The notes below the pieces were generated by a model. That model did not search any database, was not told the origin of the DNA, and worked only from the letters and a program-made list of their open reading frames with translations. The position numbers and the translations under genes were made by a program. From NCBI RefSeq assembly GCF_022458985.1, contig NC_061773.1, positions 1,184,001 through 1,248,000 of the forward strand: a DNA stretch of 64,000 nucleotides. The letters are read 5' to 3'. Within the stretch, counting starts at the first letter, position 1. The number at the start of each line of letters is the position of its first letter. This DNA is from Mugil cephalus (lineage: Eukaryota; Chordata; Actinopteri; Mugiliformes; Mugilidae). Below, piece by piece: positions 21,986 through 48,664 of the stretch.

Positions 21986-24900
21986 ATGTCATTAGCCCTT
22001 TTATTCAGAACGGTTACAAGAGAGTTTGCAAAGGTGAGCAAAAATATAAAAAAAATATATATTTATCTGAAGACTGAGCTGTCGTTAGCTGGTTTAAGTA
22101 TGAGCCGTTAGCTTTCCTACTGTCTGCTATATGAACCAACCTTCATGGGCCAGTTTCAATTCATTACATTTGGCTCTTCCTTCTTAGTTCATGTTTATAC
22201 TTCTGTATATGGCCGTAGGAAATACGTTTGCATATTTGGGTTGAAGTGCCTCTTAATTGTAGAGGGATTTCTTCTGCGGTTGTTGAAGTTAAAGTGTTCA
22301 TCATCTATGATCCTCAGGTCAACATTTCCCAGCATGCACAGTCAATACACATAGGATGTGAACTCCTGGCAGCAGAGAAAGCCCTCCTGATCAAACTGCG
22401 GAAAAGCACCGGCTACACTTTCATCAACTGCAAGAAAGCCCTGGAGAAGTTTGACAATGACATAGCACAGGTAAATGGTCTCTATCAGCAGACAGGTGTG
22501 GTTTTACTCTGTAGTTGTAGATTTTGGGGACTTATAATTGCCTGTTTGCCAAAATTTAAGGCAGAGACCTGGCTAAATGAACAGGCCCAGAAGGAGGGCT
22601 GGAGCAAAGCAAACAAGCTGGAGGGTCGCAAAGCCAAGGAAGGTCTGATCGGCCTGTTTGTAGGAGATAAAGTGGCAGTGATGGTGGAGGTAAGGTCATA
22701 GCTGCAAGGATTTCCTCATCAGCTGGCGATCTGTTAATCTGTCTCCTGTTTGTTGGCATTCACTGACATCTGTATTCTTTGATGCAGGTAAACTGTGAGA
22801 CGGACTTTGTTGCTCGCAATGAGAACTTCCAGCAGCTGGTTAAGGATGTGACATTTGCTACTTTGGCCCACCATCGGAGTAAAACTCAAAGCCAGACAGG
22901 ATATGTGAAGGTAAAGATGCACTTGGAGAACAGAATTAGAATGAGTGAAAGCAATATTAAGGTTTAATAGTGTGGGAAGATCTTTTCTATTCCAGCAAGG
23001 TTACTTCAGTCTCTATTCTTGTAGACCACACCGCAAGTTATTTTGATGATTATGTGCGTGCAGTGTTCATACAACTGCATGTGAAAAGTTGTTGTTGTGA
23101 TTCTTTTATGGTGGAAAGTTTTTTTATTTGCACTTCTAAGTAAATCTTTCAAACATAATATTTGCAAATTAAGTGCAAAACATAAATGTAAAATCTCTTT
23201 TTTTCTATTTATTTTTTGTGAAGTGCAGTGAGGAATTAAAAATTCAGTTGCAGTGAAATATGGAGCATATGGAGTGAACTGCTGTTGTTGGCAGATCAAA
23301 ACTGGTTTGAAAGTGCTTCATATATTTCTCATTGATTATTTGTTCTATGCATTATTAAACAATTAAATTGAAACTAAAATGTCCTTATACATCTTTGCAA
23401 CTGCATTCAATTAGAACATTTCAAACCATTATTTTCATGTTCTGCTGGTGGGATTGTAAAAATCTGTGCTATGAGTTGCTTTCTTTTTGCTCGAATGAAA
23501 CACACTCATTGATACTGTATTGTTTTCCCAAGCTTGTTAACATGCTAACTTTGTTTTCAGAGCGTCCTGGCAGGTGATGATTTAAACAAACTCAGTGTTG
23601 GTGAAGGAACATCTCTAGCTGACCAGGTGGCTCTCACAATAGGTCAGTAAAAAAAAAAAATACAGTTTTTTTCCATTACAGTTGTGAATTTCAGAAAGAT
23701 TTAAATAGTTCATTAATACATGAAAAGTTGTACTGCAATCAATCATTATGCACCTGCTGGAATAAAACATCCTGCACAGAAGAGCAGGTACGTCCACATA
23801 AAGTTTATCTGCTGTGAGTTGACCTAAGTGCTTATTCTGACATACGTAAAGATAATGCCTCACAACTTGTTGATCAGACTGAAGACATATGAAGACAGAG
23901 TTTTGTTTCTTTGCATTTTCAGTCTTTAGTGGCTTAAAGTATCTATACTTGGTAGCCTTGTAAAGCCACTCGTAGTGAAAAAAAAAAACATTAAGCATTA
24001 TTGCAGTTTCAGGTCATCACGGTTATGGTTCACTGTCAACAGTCAGATATTTGTTGGTACATGTTGGCAGAGTTGGACACATTTAGTTGGGTCAAAATAC
24101 ATCAAATAAATGATAATATCTTCTGTATGTGCTGCTTGTATCAATGGAAAAACAGTTTTTTTTATCAAAGTTGATAAAGTCATAAATATTGATGTGTTAT
24201 AATGAGAAAAGCATGAAATATATAATATGAACCATAAATGCTGATTTTCTACATGGATCTCACAGATTGGACATGAAGAAATTGGTATGTTTCGTGTTGA
24301 TTAAGATTAGATAAGATATGCCTTTATTCATCCCATAATGCAGACATTCTCATTGTTAACAGCAATAAAAATAAGAATAGAAAAAAATAGGAAAGATATA
24401 TTACAAAAAAGGCACTATTCAAGTAAGATATAAAAATAGGTATGCTTATATACAGTACTGTGCAAAAGGCAGGTGTGGGGGAAAATGCTTTTAACTTAGA
24501 ATGCTTTCAAAAATATAAATAATGATTGTTTATTTTTATCAACTGACAAAATGCAAAGTGAGCGAACAAGACGTCCAGCAGTGCCATCAGCTCAGTAGCA
24601 CTGATCTACTGTCCAGAGAAGTCTGGCCAGAAATGGTCTTTAATGGAAGAGTTACAGCCAAAAATCCATCCCTCTGACATGGAATCAAGGCCAAGAGACT
24701 CAACTATGTAGAAAACATAGGAACTGGGGTGAAGAAAAATAGCAGCTGGTGCTCCGGACCGATGACTCAAAATTTGAAATATTTGCTTGTAGCATAAGGC
24801 AGTTGAGTGTCTGAAGGCAACGGTGAAGCATGGTGGAGGTTAATGGAAAGTTTGGGGCTGCATTTCTGCAAATGGCATTGGGGTTTGGTCAGGATTAATG

Positions 24901-26133
24901 GTGTTGTCAATGCTGAGAAATACATGTATACTTTATAGGTTTCAACGAGGCCAAAAAGTCATGCAGAGCTATTTAATGTTTGAATAATCAACCTTAAAGG
25001 CAACACCTGGTCAACAAGAAACACCTGTCAGTCACATGCTCACTTGAAAAATGGGTGGGTTCAGACAAAGGGTGGTATGTGCCGAGTTGTTTAACACATC
25101 AAGATGTAAATACCAGGAAATAAAAGCTGACATTCTGAACTCTTGTCTCATACTCATCCTTTGATCTTAAACCCAAATGTCTTCAGTGAACAAAAAAAAC
25201 AAGGGAATTTGCGGTGCTGTTCCAATACTTTTGGAGGGGACTGTATCCATCATGCAATACCATTAGGGAGGCGTATGATTGGCCCATATTTATTCTGTGG
25301 CATGTCAAAGACCCCAAACATACAGCCAAGGACATTAAGAACTATCTTGAGCGTAAAGAAGAGCAAGAACTCCTGGTGGGGATGGCATGGCCCCCAACAG
25401 AGCCCTGATCTCAACATCATGGAGTGTGTCTGGGATTACATGAAGAGACAGAAGGATTTGAAGAAGCCTACATCCACAGAAGATCTGTGGTTAGTTCTCC
25501 AAGATGTTTGGAACAACCTACCAGCTGATTTCCTTCAAAAACTGTGTGCAAGTGTACCTAGAGGAATTGATGATGAACACCAAATATTGATGTGAATTAG
25601 ATTTGTCTTTTGTTTGCTCACTTTGCATTTTGTCAGTTGATAAAAATAAACAATTATTATTTATATTTTTGAAAGCACACACACATTAACCGTTGGAAGG
25701 ATGTAGACCAGGTTAAAGGTTTCTTCTTTCTTCTTCAGGTCGCCTTGGTGAGAACATGTCAGTGAAGCGGGCAGTGACAGTGGGGGTCCCTGCTGATTGG
25801 CACATCGGCTCATACATACATGGCGGCGTGAGCGGCCAAACTGAGGTTGCCATGGGCCGGTATGGCGCCCTGGTCGTATTTCAAGGTGGAAAGGAGGGAG
25901 AGCAGGATACATTAGGCCGTAAACTGGGACAGCACATAGTGGGAGAGGCCCCTCTGTTTCTGGGCAATATGGACGACCTATCCTGTGGTGAAAGTGAGAC
26001 GCGCCTGCTGCCTCAGACGTTCCTTGCAGACCCCAGCAGGACTGTGGCACAGTTCCTCAGGGGTCAACAGGCTAGAGTGCTTGACTTTGTCCGATTTCAG
26101 TGTGGCGAGTCAGTGAGTGAAGAGGCACACTAA
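21986..26133 (+). CDS. tsfm: mitochondrial translation elongation factor Ts
   Basis: Six exons: 21986-22033, 22318-22470, 22561-22689, 22788-22910, 23561-23642, 25739-26133. They total 930 nt, 309 residues, in frame throughout. EF-Ts recycles EF-Tu-GDP to EF-Tu-GTP during mitochondrial translation. The first about 16-25 residues ([15 protein letters not shown]) are Arg/Leu-rich as expected for a mitochondrial presequence. Residues about 39-95 are the N-terminal TS-N/UBA-like domain ([20 protein letters not shown], then [18 protein letters not shown]). The signature [10 protein letters not shown] is at about 112-121, and the C-terminal dimerisation part has [15 protein letters not shown] and RKLGQHIVG. 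The protein is close to human TSFM in length. Intron 2 is only 90 nt, a multiple of three with no stop, so retention would insert 30 residues. Intron 5 carries a nested transposon relic. Confidence 0.95.
24305..24420. mobile_element. 3' tail fragment of a LINE-like repeat
   Basis: It contains GATTAGATAAGATATGCCTT then TATTCATCCCATAATG, the end signature of common teleost non-LTR elements (TTTAT..ATCCC). It is too short for a family call. Confidence 0.4.
24453..25680 (+). mobile_element. degraded Tc1-like transposon in tsfm intron 5
   Basis: The left part holds GTACTGTGCAAAAGG and, further in, an arm reading AATGATTGTTTATTTTTATC then AACTGACAAAATGCAAAGTG. The same arm returns inverted near 25612-25675, marking the right inner repeat. 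Between them lies a broken transposase ending [29 protein letters not shown] and [15 protein letters not shown]. Frameshifts and a nested insertion (about 24930-25247) show it is dead. Confidence 0.75.
24930..25247. mobile_element. second Tc1-type fragment nested in the first
   Basis: This piece interrupts the surrounding transposase. It ends with the terminus-like CCAATACTTTTGGAGGGGAC then TGTA, a different Tc1-type end from its host. After it the host transposase resumes. Confidence 0.55.
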
Positions 26134-26275
26134 AGGGACGGGAAATCATTCATCCAGTACAATTTAAGTCCTTATTCGTTGAAATGAAAAGAGTCATTTA
26201 TTATCTAAAGTTAAGACAGCATCTTCATGAATTTGAAAAAACGGCATTGGTGCCTGATGAAATTACAGATTCACC

Positions 26276-26281
26276 AATAAA
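26276..26281 (+). terminator. polyadenylation signal of tsfm
   Basis: AATAAA about 143 bp after the tsfm stop codon, the nearest canonical hexamer. Confidence 0.65.
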
Positions 26282-26539
26282 AAATATTGTCAAATGCTTT
26301 TCTCAGTCTGTGCTCATTTACAAATACTATATGAATACTAGACAAGAGACGTCTACATGGTAGCAAACTGGATTGTGCCAAGAAACTGTCGTGGTCTTTA
26401 TACACATGTACTTACCTATGAGACTAACTTTCAATAGATTATTATCTCTACAGTTTATCTTCACAAACATTCTCACTAGAAAATATCAGATTTGATGGAA
26501 AATATAACGTTAATATGGATGGCTCATTCTTAGAAAACA

Positions 26540-26660
26540 ATAGAATATCCTTTATTGTCATTGCAGAACTCAGGTTGTACAGTGCAACAAGATTTTGTTT
26601 ACAGCTCTGCAGGATGCTTCGGTAAAAACAGTACTCAAAAGGTAAAATAAACAGTACTAA
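26540..26660. mobile_element. 3' tail fragment of a LINE-like repeat
   Basis: It carries ATATCCTTTATTGTCATTGC and CAACAAGATTTTG words, typical of 3' ends of teleost non-LTR elements. It is located between tsfm and the myl6 promoter. Confidence 0.4.
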
Positions 26661-26769
26661 ACTGTGTAACTGTATGATATGATACTGTGACAGGAGGCTA
26701 TTTGGCTATGTGGAACTACAGAGTAGGTGTGCGTGTTATTTTGAGCCCTGAAGCTGCAGTTTCACCCCT

Positions 26770-26991
26770 GCACCCCTGCAAAAATGCCAGAAATGCCGCT
26801 GGTGAAATAGAGGCCTGTGATTGGCTGTTGGGCTACAATCAATGGTGACGTCACTAGGGATGTAACCTATTGGATGTAACTACCTAGCTGGAGCAAGCTA
26901 GCTGGAGCTGCTGCTAGTGGTGTGTCCTCCTCACGGCGCCCAGAAGATCCAAGACCCTCGACTGTCTGTCCTCTAAACACCAAAATCAGAT
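26770..26991 (+). promoter_or_regulatory. myl6 promoter and 5' leader with palindromic CRE
   Basis: A perfect TGACGTCA (26846-26853) lies about 140 bp before the start codon, and ATTGG words (reverse CCAAT) lie near 26820 and 26870. There is no TATA box. The arrangement fits a broadly expressed cytoskeletal gene. Exact transcription start unknown. Confidence 0.5.
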
Positions 26992-32204
<5,213 letters not shown>

Positions 32205-32474
32205 GGATTTCAGAAACACACTTACAGCTTTAACTTTATTTGTTTCTGAGTTGTTGTTTGTTTTGCAATCATTTCTCTTCTTCTTGTCCTTCCATCTGTT
32301 ACATCCTACCTCCAACATGTACTGTAATGTTACCTTTAATGTCTAATGTGAAGAGACTCTTCTATCTGATTTCCTGACACGCAGGCACAATCAGTCATAG
32401 TATTCCCATTAGTCTTGTTGTCATCAGCATTTTTTTAGTTTTTTTTTGGATGGTTAACGTTCCAAGTTACTTGA

Positions 32475-32493
32475 AATAAAAGTATTAAATAAA
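32475..32493 (+). terminator. polyadenylation signals of myl6
   Basis: Two AATAAA hexamers (32475-32480 and 32488-32493), about 270-290 bp after the stop codon. Confidence 0.7.
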
Positions 32494-32969
32494 AATCATC
32501 ACCTTTGAGTCTGTTCTGTTTATTCCCACTGGCAACAATAGTTGCCGCACTTTTTGGAAGCTCTTCAAGTGTTAGTTTGACTTTGGGTAGCTAATTAAAA
32601 TTTTGAATGAAAGAATACGGTGTCTCCTATAACTTACAGCATGCACTTACTTATACAGCATGCAGGGAAAATTTGGGATTAAATGGGTTCTTTTAACAGG
32701 TGATTACACTTACTCCATCACATTACAACATGTTATGTGTTCAAATAAATTTTATAAAAAGTATATTTGTAAGTTGCATATTTTTATTAGGGAACTATTA
32801 GACTGACACTAATAATAAAGAACAAATTGGAAAAAATGTCAAATAGGACAACTGTTGAAAATATTAGAAAAACTGAAAATATTGTAAGTGAAATATGTAG
32901 ATATAGATGATATTTTAATTGTTATTATTGTTACGAGTCATAATTATCCCAGACTACGCAAATGTGAAA

Positions 32970-33335
32970 TACACCGATCAGGTATAACATTATGACCACC
33001 TTCCTAATATTGTGTAGGTCTTCCTTGTGCCTCCAAAACAGTTGTGACTCATCAGAGAATAGACATGGGTCTTCTGTGGTGTCTAGTAACAGAATGTTGT
33101 TAGTGGGGGCCTTTGGGTCCTTGGATCCTTGGTTGAGGGGAGGGGCCTCTGTGGATCATCCCACAGATACTTGATCAGTTTGAGATGTAATGTGTTCATG
33201 TTGTTTGAGTTGTTCCTAAACCATTGTGTTTGTGTCAGGCCGCATCCTGTTGGGGATGGCTGCTGCCATCAAGGAATGTCACTATGTTATTTACTTCTCC
33301 TCTCAGTGATAATAATGTTATGCCTGATTGGCGTA
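32970..33335 (+). mobile_element. repeat family P, copy C (complete)
   Basis: It starts TACACCGATCAGGTATAACA and ends with the inverse of TACGCCAATCAGGCATAACA. The ends TA..TA suggest a TA target. The length is about 366 bp. The interior holds the shared words GTGGATCATCCCACAG and GGATGGCTGCTGCCATCAAG. No TG expansion (TGTGTTTGTGTC only). Confidence 0.8.
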
Positions 33336-35603
33336 TAACAGAATTGAGTGCAGTTTTGGAAAGCTGAGCACACTGTCCCCGCTGTAGTTTGAGCCCTCAG
33401 GGGCCAACTACTGGGCCTGGAGCTCTGCATCACATTTCCATTGTTGGTGTTATTTCTTATACCTGAGTGTTGGTGTTTGAACTATGGTCTCTCCAGGAAA
33501 TACAGTTTAATAAAGAGCAACTCCATGTAAACATTTACCAACAAATAACTTGTAAAATGTACAGTACTCCACACAATGACTCCTCTTCACATCTTTATTC
33601 CCCCTCCAACATTTTTGTAATTAAAACCTGTTCTGTTTTGACATTTTTTATTATTATCATTTTTTATTATTATTAATACAAACTGCCAGAGTAACTGTCA
33701 GCACTAATGCGATGATGCAGTGAGGAAAATGATTTCTACTGGATAATAATCGATTGCTGCTACCTTCAGCATAGTGAAAAACATACAGAAACCGGAACGG
33801 ACACTTATTTCATATCACAAAATCCACACAATGTAATAATAACACGGATAAAAGAAGAAGTCCATGTATGCTCACAGCTGCGGTGAGGACAGCAATACTG
33901 GCTTGACGGTACACTAAATTTTCACCACCTGACTGTATTATATGTCGATGTGGTCATGATTTTTTTAATCTTTTTTCAGTTGAAATTCTTCACACTCCAA
34001 ACACACGACAGATGGCACTGAAAATAAAACTGATTGGTAATATGGTTTACGGGTCAAAATGGCATGCGTTCACATAGACACATGCTCACAGTCACACCTC
34101 GGGCAGATCCAGCAGACCTGTCCAAATCACACACTTCGGTGGAGAGGGTAAATATAGGCTACAAAGGTAATAATAATACACTGTTACAATGTCGACATAG
34201 CCAAAGAAAGAAGATGGAAAAAATGGACAGTAAAAAATATAAAAATCGATAGGATAAAAAGTGAGGATATTGTTGCAGATATTAAGGACACAATTCTCCG
34301 TTGTCAGCTGTTTAAGGTGCTCCCTTCATCTTTGACAGCATTAAGGTTTCCTCCAGCTTTATTTTGAAATGTCAAAAATCCTCTTCAGTTCCCAGGCAAC
34401 CATAATAAAACTCACGGAATAAATGTGAGATAAACATGATTATAAAAAAACATTTTGGTTTAGCAATTAACACAGATAGATTCGGAGAAAAAACACATAT
34501 GTGGTCGTTGATAGACTTACAGTATTATTCCCAGACTTTCCTTTTTTCGAACATAACTACATTCCTCACAGAACTACAGCTTGGATGCTTTGAGCTCATC
34601 CAAAAAAAAAGCTCAACACTGACATGTTTTCTTCTAAGTGCTATTGAAATGTGTTGGAAATATAACAATCAGATATTTAAAAGGAGGTCTTTTCAGGACC
34701 TCAAGCTGTCAGTACTTTTTAAACCGTTCCCCCTATTATTATTATTGGGTAACAAAAGGGTGCGTTTGTAACAGACAAATCCAGTTTACAGTACATCTTC
34801 TCAAACTGCATGCGAACTAAGTCACTGTAATTTCAAACTGGCTAATGGATTCAAATTGTTTTCATTCATTAAAGATTTTCATTGGTTTTAAACATGTAAC
34901 CTTCAGGCCAAACTCTTTGGAGTGACCATATGTCCATGTTAACACAAGTAAGAAATAAAACGGAACATTTCCGAATCATAGCAAAAGTATTTAAGACAAC
35001 AAAAGGAAGATGTAAGTGCTGAAGTTCAATTTCATGGATGCTTCAAGTCTTTCAATAAGACCTAGGGAAACATTAAAAGTGCTTTTTTTTCCTCCTTACA
35101 TATAATTGAATTAGTACCTATAGTACGGTGGGGACGGGGGATGGGGAGGGACTTCTGGAGAGCTCATGAAGACCCTTCACAAGCTGTAACAAACTGTTGC
35201 AGGAAAATAAATGCAACAATTTCCAAAACACTGAAAACACAAGATGAGTCTTTTCTCTTCTTCTCCTTGAGTGCCAGCATGTTGGTAAGACCGTCTAAGT
35301 TTACCAGATCTCTGGTGGTAATGATTAAAACTATGAAGTGAGATGTTGCTCTCTAGTCGACCAAACAGGATAAAAAAATCCATTTTCTGAAAAGGACTTC
35401 TTTTTCAACAGTTAGTCAATGTAGAGGCGGACTGATTTAGATGTGGCTGTATGTTTTGTTTTTTTCACATCAGCTGACTTGTTGGGAAAAAAAATCAAAA
35501 TGTGTTCTCTTCCTTCGGTTGATGACTTCTTCATTTTTATATGATACAGGCAGGACTCAAAGTGGTCAGAGTCGTTCAGATTTTCAAGCTATTTGTTTTT
35601 CTC
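33336..35603 (-). other. smarcc2 3' untranslated region and convergent intergenic DNA
   Basis: There is no coding exon. Minus-strand AATAAA candidates occur at 34358-34363 and near 33592. Either would give smarcc2 a 1.2- to 2-kb 3' UTR, a plausible size. It faces the 3' end of myl6. Confidence 0.45.
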
Positions 35604-45287
<9,684 letters not shown>

Positions 45288-46544
45288 CTTTGCCTGCAGA
45301 CAACTAGTCGACGTCGCCTGCCCCCCAGCGGCCACAACGCGCAACTGCTGCTCAGCGCAGGGACTGTAGTAACTAGGACTGTACAGAAGGGGTCAGAGTG
45401 GTGTAGTTAATGTTAGAGCCGTATATTAGAGAGAGTCTGGCCAACTTAAATCATGGGCGCCATGTAAGATACATCGGAGGGAAGATTCTATGTTGAAATA
45501 AATCGCATATTGTAACCCTAAACGGGCCTATAAATGTTATTGCCAACGTCTGTCAATGTGTAAAAATTCCCTCACTTAAATATCACAACGTCTACTTACT
45601 TAAATATCTTAAATGAGCCTGTAAAATGCTTTGTAGCCCAATCACCTCATCAGTCACGGAGCTGTGTTTACCTTCTCCTCAGTCCCCGTGTTCTTCCATC
45701 GCTGTTAAAAGTTTGAAAATACTCAGAAATTGTGCAAATTGTAGGCTAGCCATAATAACTTATATAACCGGGACTTAGTACTAAGTTATTGTGGCTAGCG
45801 TGCTAACGTTATAATGATAAAATTAATGATAAATAACAGTAAGACTAGTTTAATTCTGAACTATTTAACATTATTTGATTTAACCACTGTTCAACCCCGT
45901 TTCTGTCTTTACAGAGAGGGTAAACTATTTTCATAATCAACAGGTCCAAACAAAGTGCTTACAGTGTCTATTTTGCATGCTAGTTGCTTTTTTTATTTAT
46001 ATATCCTCTCCAAGGTATTTAGAGGCTGATTATATCAACGCCTTAAAAAAAAGGCTACATCAGGAGGCATAATATAAAATGACAAAAACAAAGCACTTGT
46101 CTGTAAATTTGTCAGCAGGTTTGAACGAAAAAAATAATATAATTTTTAATTGTCGCGTCATTGTATGCATTGTCTACTCAACTTCCTTCCAACTTGATTT
46201 AACAATTTATGCAGTATTGCTGTTTATTGGACACTGATGGATTCAGGAGAGTCAGTTTGTGACAGCAGGACCGATGACCTTACTAAGCTTTAATCTTTGG
46301 TCTGAGGCTATAATTTCTGGGCAAATTAAACAAATTTCCCTCTCTTTTGCTGAAAAAACACAGGGAACGTGTAAGGGGCAAAAGTCATAATGACCAGTCA
46401 AGACTGGCCATCATGAGGGACTTTGTTTAATACAAATGGCAGAGGCTGTCATCTAATGTACATTTAATTGTTTAATGTAAAGTGTCTAATTTGTGATCAT
46501 TTTATTGAATGTTTTTCTTTTTTTTTACTCAGGCCTCTACGAAC

Positions 46545-46845
46545 TGTTGAGGAGGAATTTTAGCCCTGCTTTCCTCTCCTCTCCGGGTCCGTTGATGTGA
46601 GGAATAAAGAGACGAGAGAATGACGTCCAGTACGAGTATTTATTCACAGTCTGCAGAGTGTGGAGACCACAGTACATACAACGATATGAGTCTGGATCTG
46701 AGTTGCCTTCACGGGAGCAGTTCTTTTCTATTACTACAGTAAACACCTGATTGGCTCATCTACTTCTCCTCTTTGACACACTTTCTCTGTTAGATTGTGG
46801 TCCGGCGCGTCCTGCTCCCCCCGCGAGACATCTTCAGAGAATACA
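46545..46845. mobile_element. possible solo LTR
   Basis: A roughly 300-bp block starts TGTTGAGGAGG and ends GAGAATACA, the TG..CA type boundary. The minus strand carries a GTGAATAAATACTC word, and both strands carry AATAAA. It is more GC-rich than its surroundings. No internal retroviral gene, primer site or matching target duplication was found. Speculative. Confidence 0.25.
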
Positions 46846-47670
46846 TTGTGACCTTTAAGTACATGTTGTTCTCAATACAATCATATCATTCGGCCTTCAG
46901 TGTTTTTCCCCTTCTGCACGCAGTACATGTTCAGTGTATTCTGTTCCAGTGATTATGTCCCATATATTGCATAGTGAATCACTTATAGTAATTAAACCTG
47001 ATTATTAAGGCACTCATAAGCACGCATACATTTTACTGTTCCCACAGAACACTCACAAGAAAATAAACTGTGTAATAATTATTTGGTATGTACAGGAGCA
47101 TGAAAAGGTCAGAATCGAAAGTTAAAGTTAAATTAAAGACGTTGCCTTCTGTGATGTTAAATACTTTGATGTTGACATCCAGACGTCATTTAATTTCTGT
47201 TTTAAATAAGTTAAACACTATTGCCCATAAAGTTGGAATAATTTTGTTGGATTAATGTTTTCAGACACACTGTATTAAAAAAAAATGTATTAATTAAATT
47301 TACAGACTATGGAACTGACAGTGTGTGAATAAGCCCCAAAAACGATGACTTCAACTCTGCAACATATAGTCTATATTAAAGCTAAAATGTAGCAGAGTTG
47401 AAAATGGAGAAATAACTGAGTAAAAAATATAGATATGTCAGAGTGTTATCATGCCTCTGGCCTTTTTTACCAGCCCTCATTTTGTCAGAGGCTGAAATTA
47501 ACCTTCATTAACAGGTCTGTGGGTGTGTGTCTGAACAAGTGTGTGAATCTTACAAGACCCGGACTAATTTGTGAAAGTCCAGAGACCGCACTGAGAAGAG
47601 CATTGCTCCTTGAACTAGTATTCCTTGGACTCTCTGTGTGCTTGTATTTGCTCATGAGCATGTCTGTGTA

Positions 47671-47702
47671 GTGTGTGTGTGTGTGTGTTTGTGTGTGTGT
47701 GT
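47671..47702. repeat. (TG)n microsatellite
   Basis: TG tract interrupted once by TTTG. Confidence 0.9.
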
Positions 47703-48402
47703 ACGATTCATCCATCTGTGCTGAAGGAGAGAGAGTGAAACCTATTGATTATTTTAATCCTCCTATTTGTGAGTCTGTGATCCTCTCGGCTCAGCCTTCC
47801 ACTGGGGGATTGCTAATGGGGCTGAATGCTTCCCTCCTCAGCCCTCTCTCCCTGTCCAATTAACTTAACACTGGAATCTGCGAGGAGGGAAGCATGGGAC
47901 CCGGAGGTGGAGGGAGGGAGGTTGGACACCATTGAGATACAACCCTGCCGAACCCTCCCAAACCTCTCATCTGCACCAGATTCAGCAAGAACCTTTTCAT
48001 CCAGAATAGTATTACCTCTCACCTTTAATTAAAGATCTATCTTCTTGTTCTTATTCCAGGAGGTGTGAAGTCCCTTCATGTTTCAGTGTTTCATTTTTAC
48101 ATGGTGGCTTTGCAGAGGGTACGACGGGCAGCAGCAGCGGGTGAAGAAACAAGTTGTATAATGAGAAGGCTATACCTTCAAACAAGTTGCTTGATCTCTC
48201 AACGTTTTGTTCCTGTAGTTTTAGTTTTCTTTTGAAGTAGAATCAAGAGAGCCAGACCTTATTTAAAATTACAAGGCAACACTTTTTGGTTTGTTTTTTG
48301 ACACAGTTATTGTTGTTTTGAGCACAGTTCATCTACAACAATAGTGGCTAACTATTCTACTTTGTGCTTAGTGCTAATCAATTGTAGCATGTTGACATGC
48401 TA

Positions 48403-48664
48403 GTGGGGGCTCTGGATGTGTTGAAGGTGATCATCCGGATACTTAATTAGGTCTAGAGAATTTGGAGGCCAGGTCAACTCCTTGTGCTGTTCTTCATGTT
48501 TTTTGAGTTGTTCGTAACCCATTTTTGTCTACATGTCTAAGTAACATCCACATGAATGCATATCAGGTCCAAAAATTTCCCAGCAGAACACTGAACTGTC
48601 ACAAGACGGTCAATGATATTTACTTCCCCTCTCAGTGGTTTTAATGTTGTGGCTGATCAGTGTA
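48403..48664 (+). mobile_element. repeat family P, copy E (left-truncated)
   Basis: It shares GTGCTGTTCTTCATGTTTTT and ATCCACATGAATGC words with copy D, and ends GGCTGATCAGTGTA. The TG site and the central CTGCTGCCATCAAGG part are deleted, with the sequence jumping from TTTTTGTC to TACATGTC. Confidence 0.7.

Noticed and set aside
22228-22701. 157-codon single frame taken as a gene
   Set aside because: It is two tsfm exons read through the 90-nt stop-free intron plus upstream intron sequence; the spliced model matches EF-Ts.
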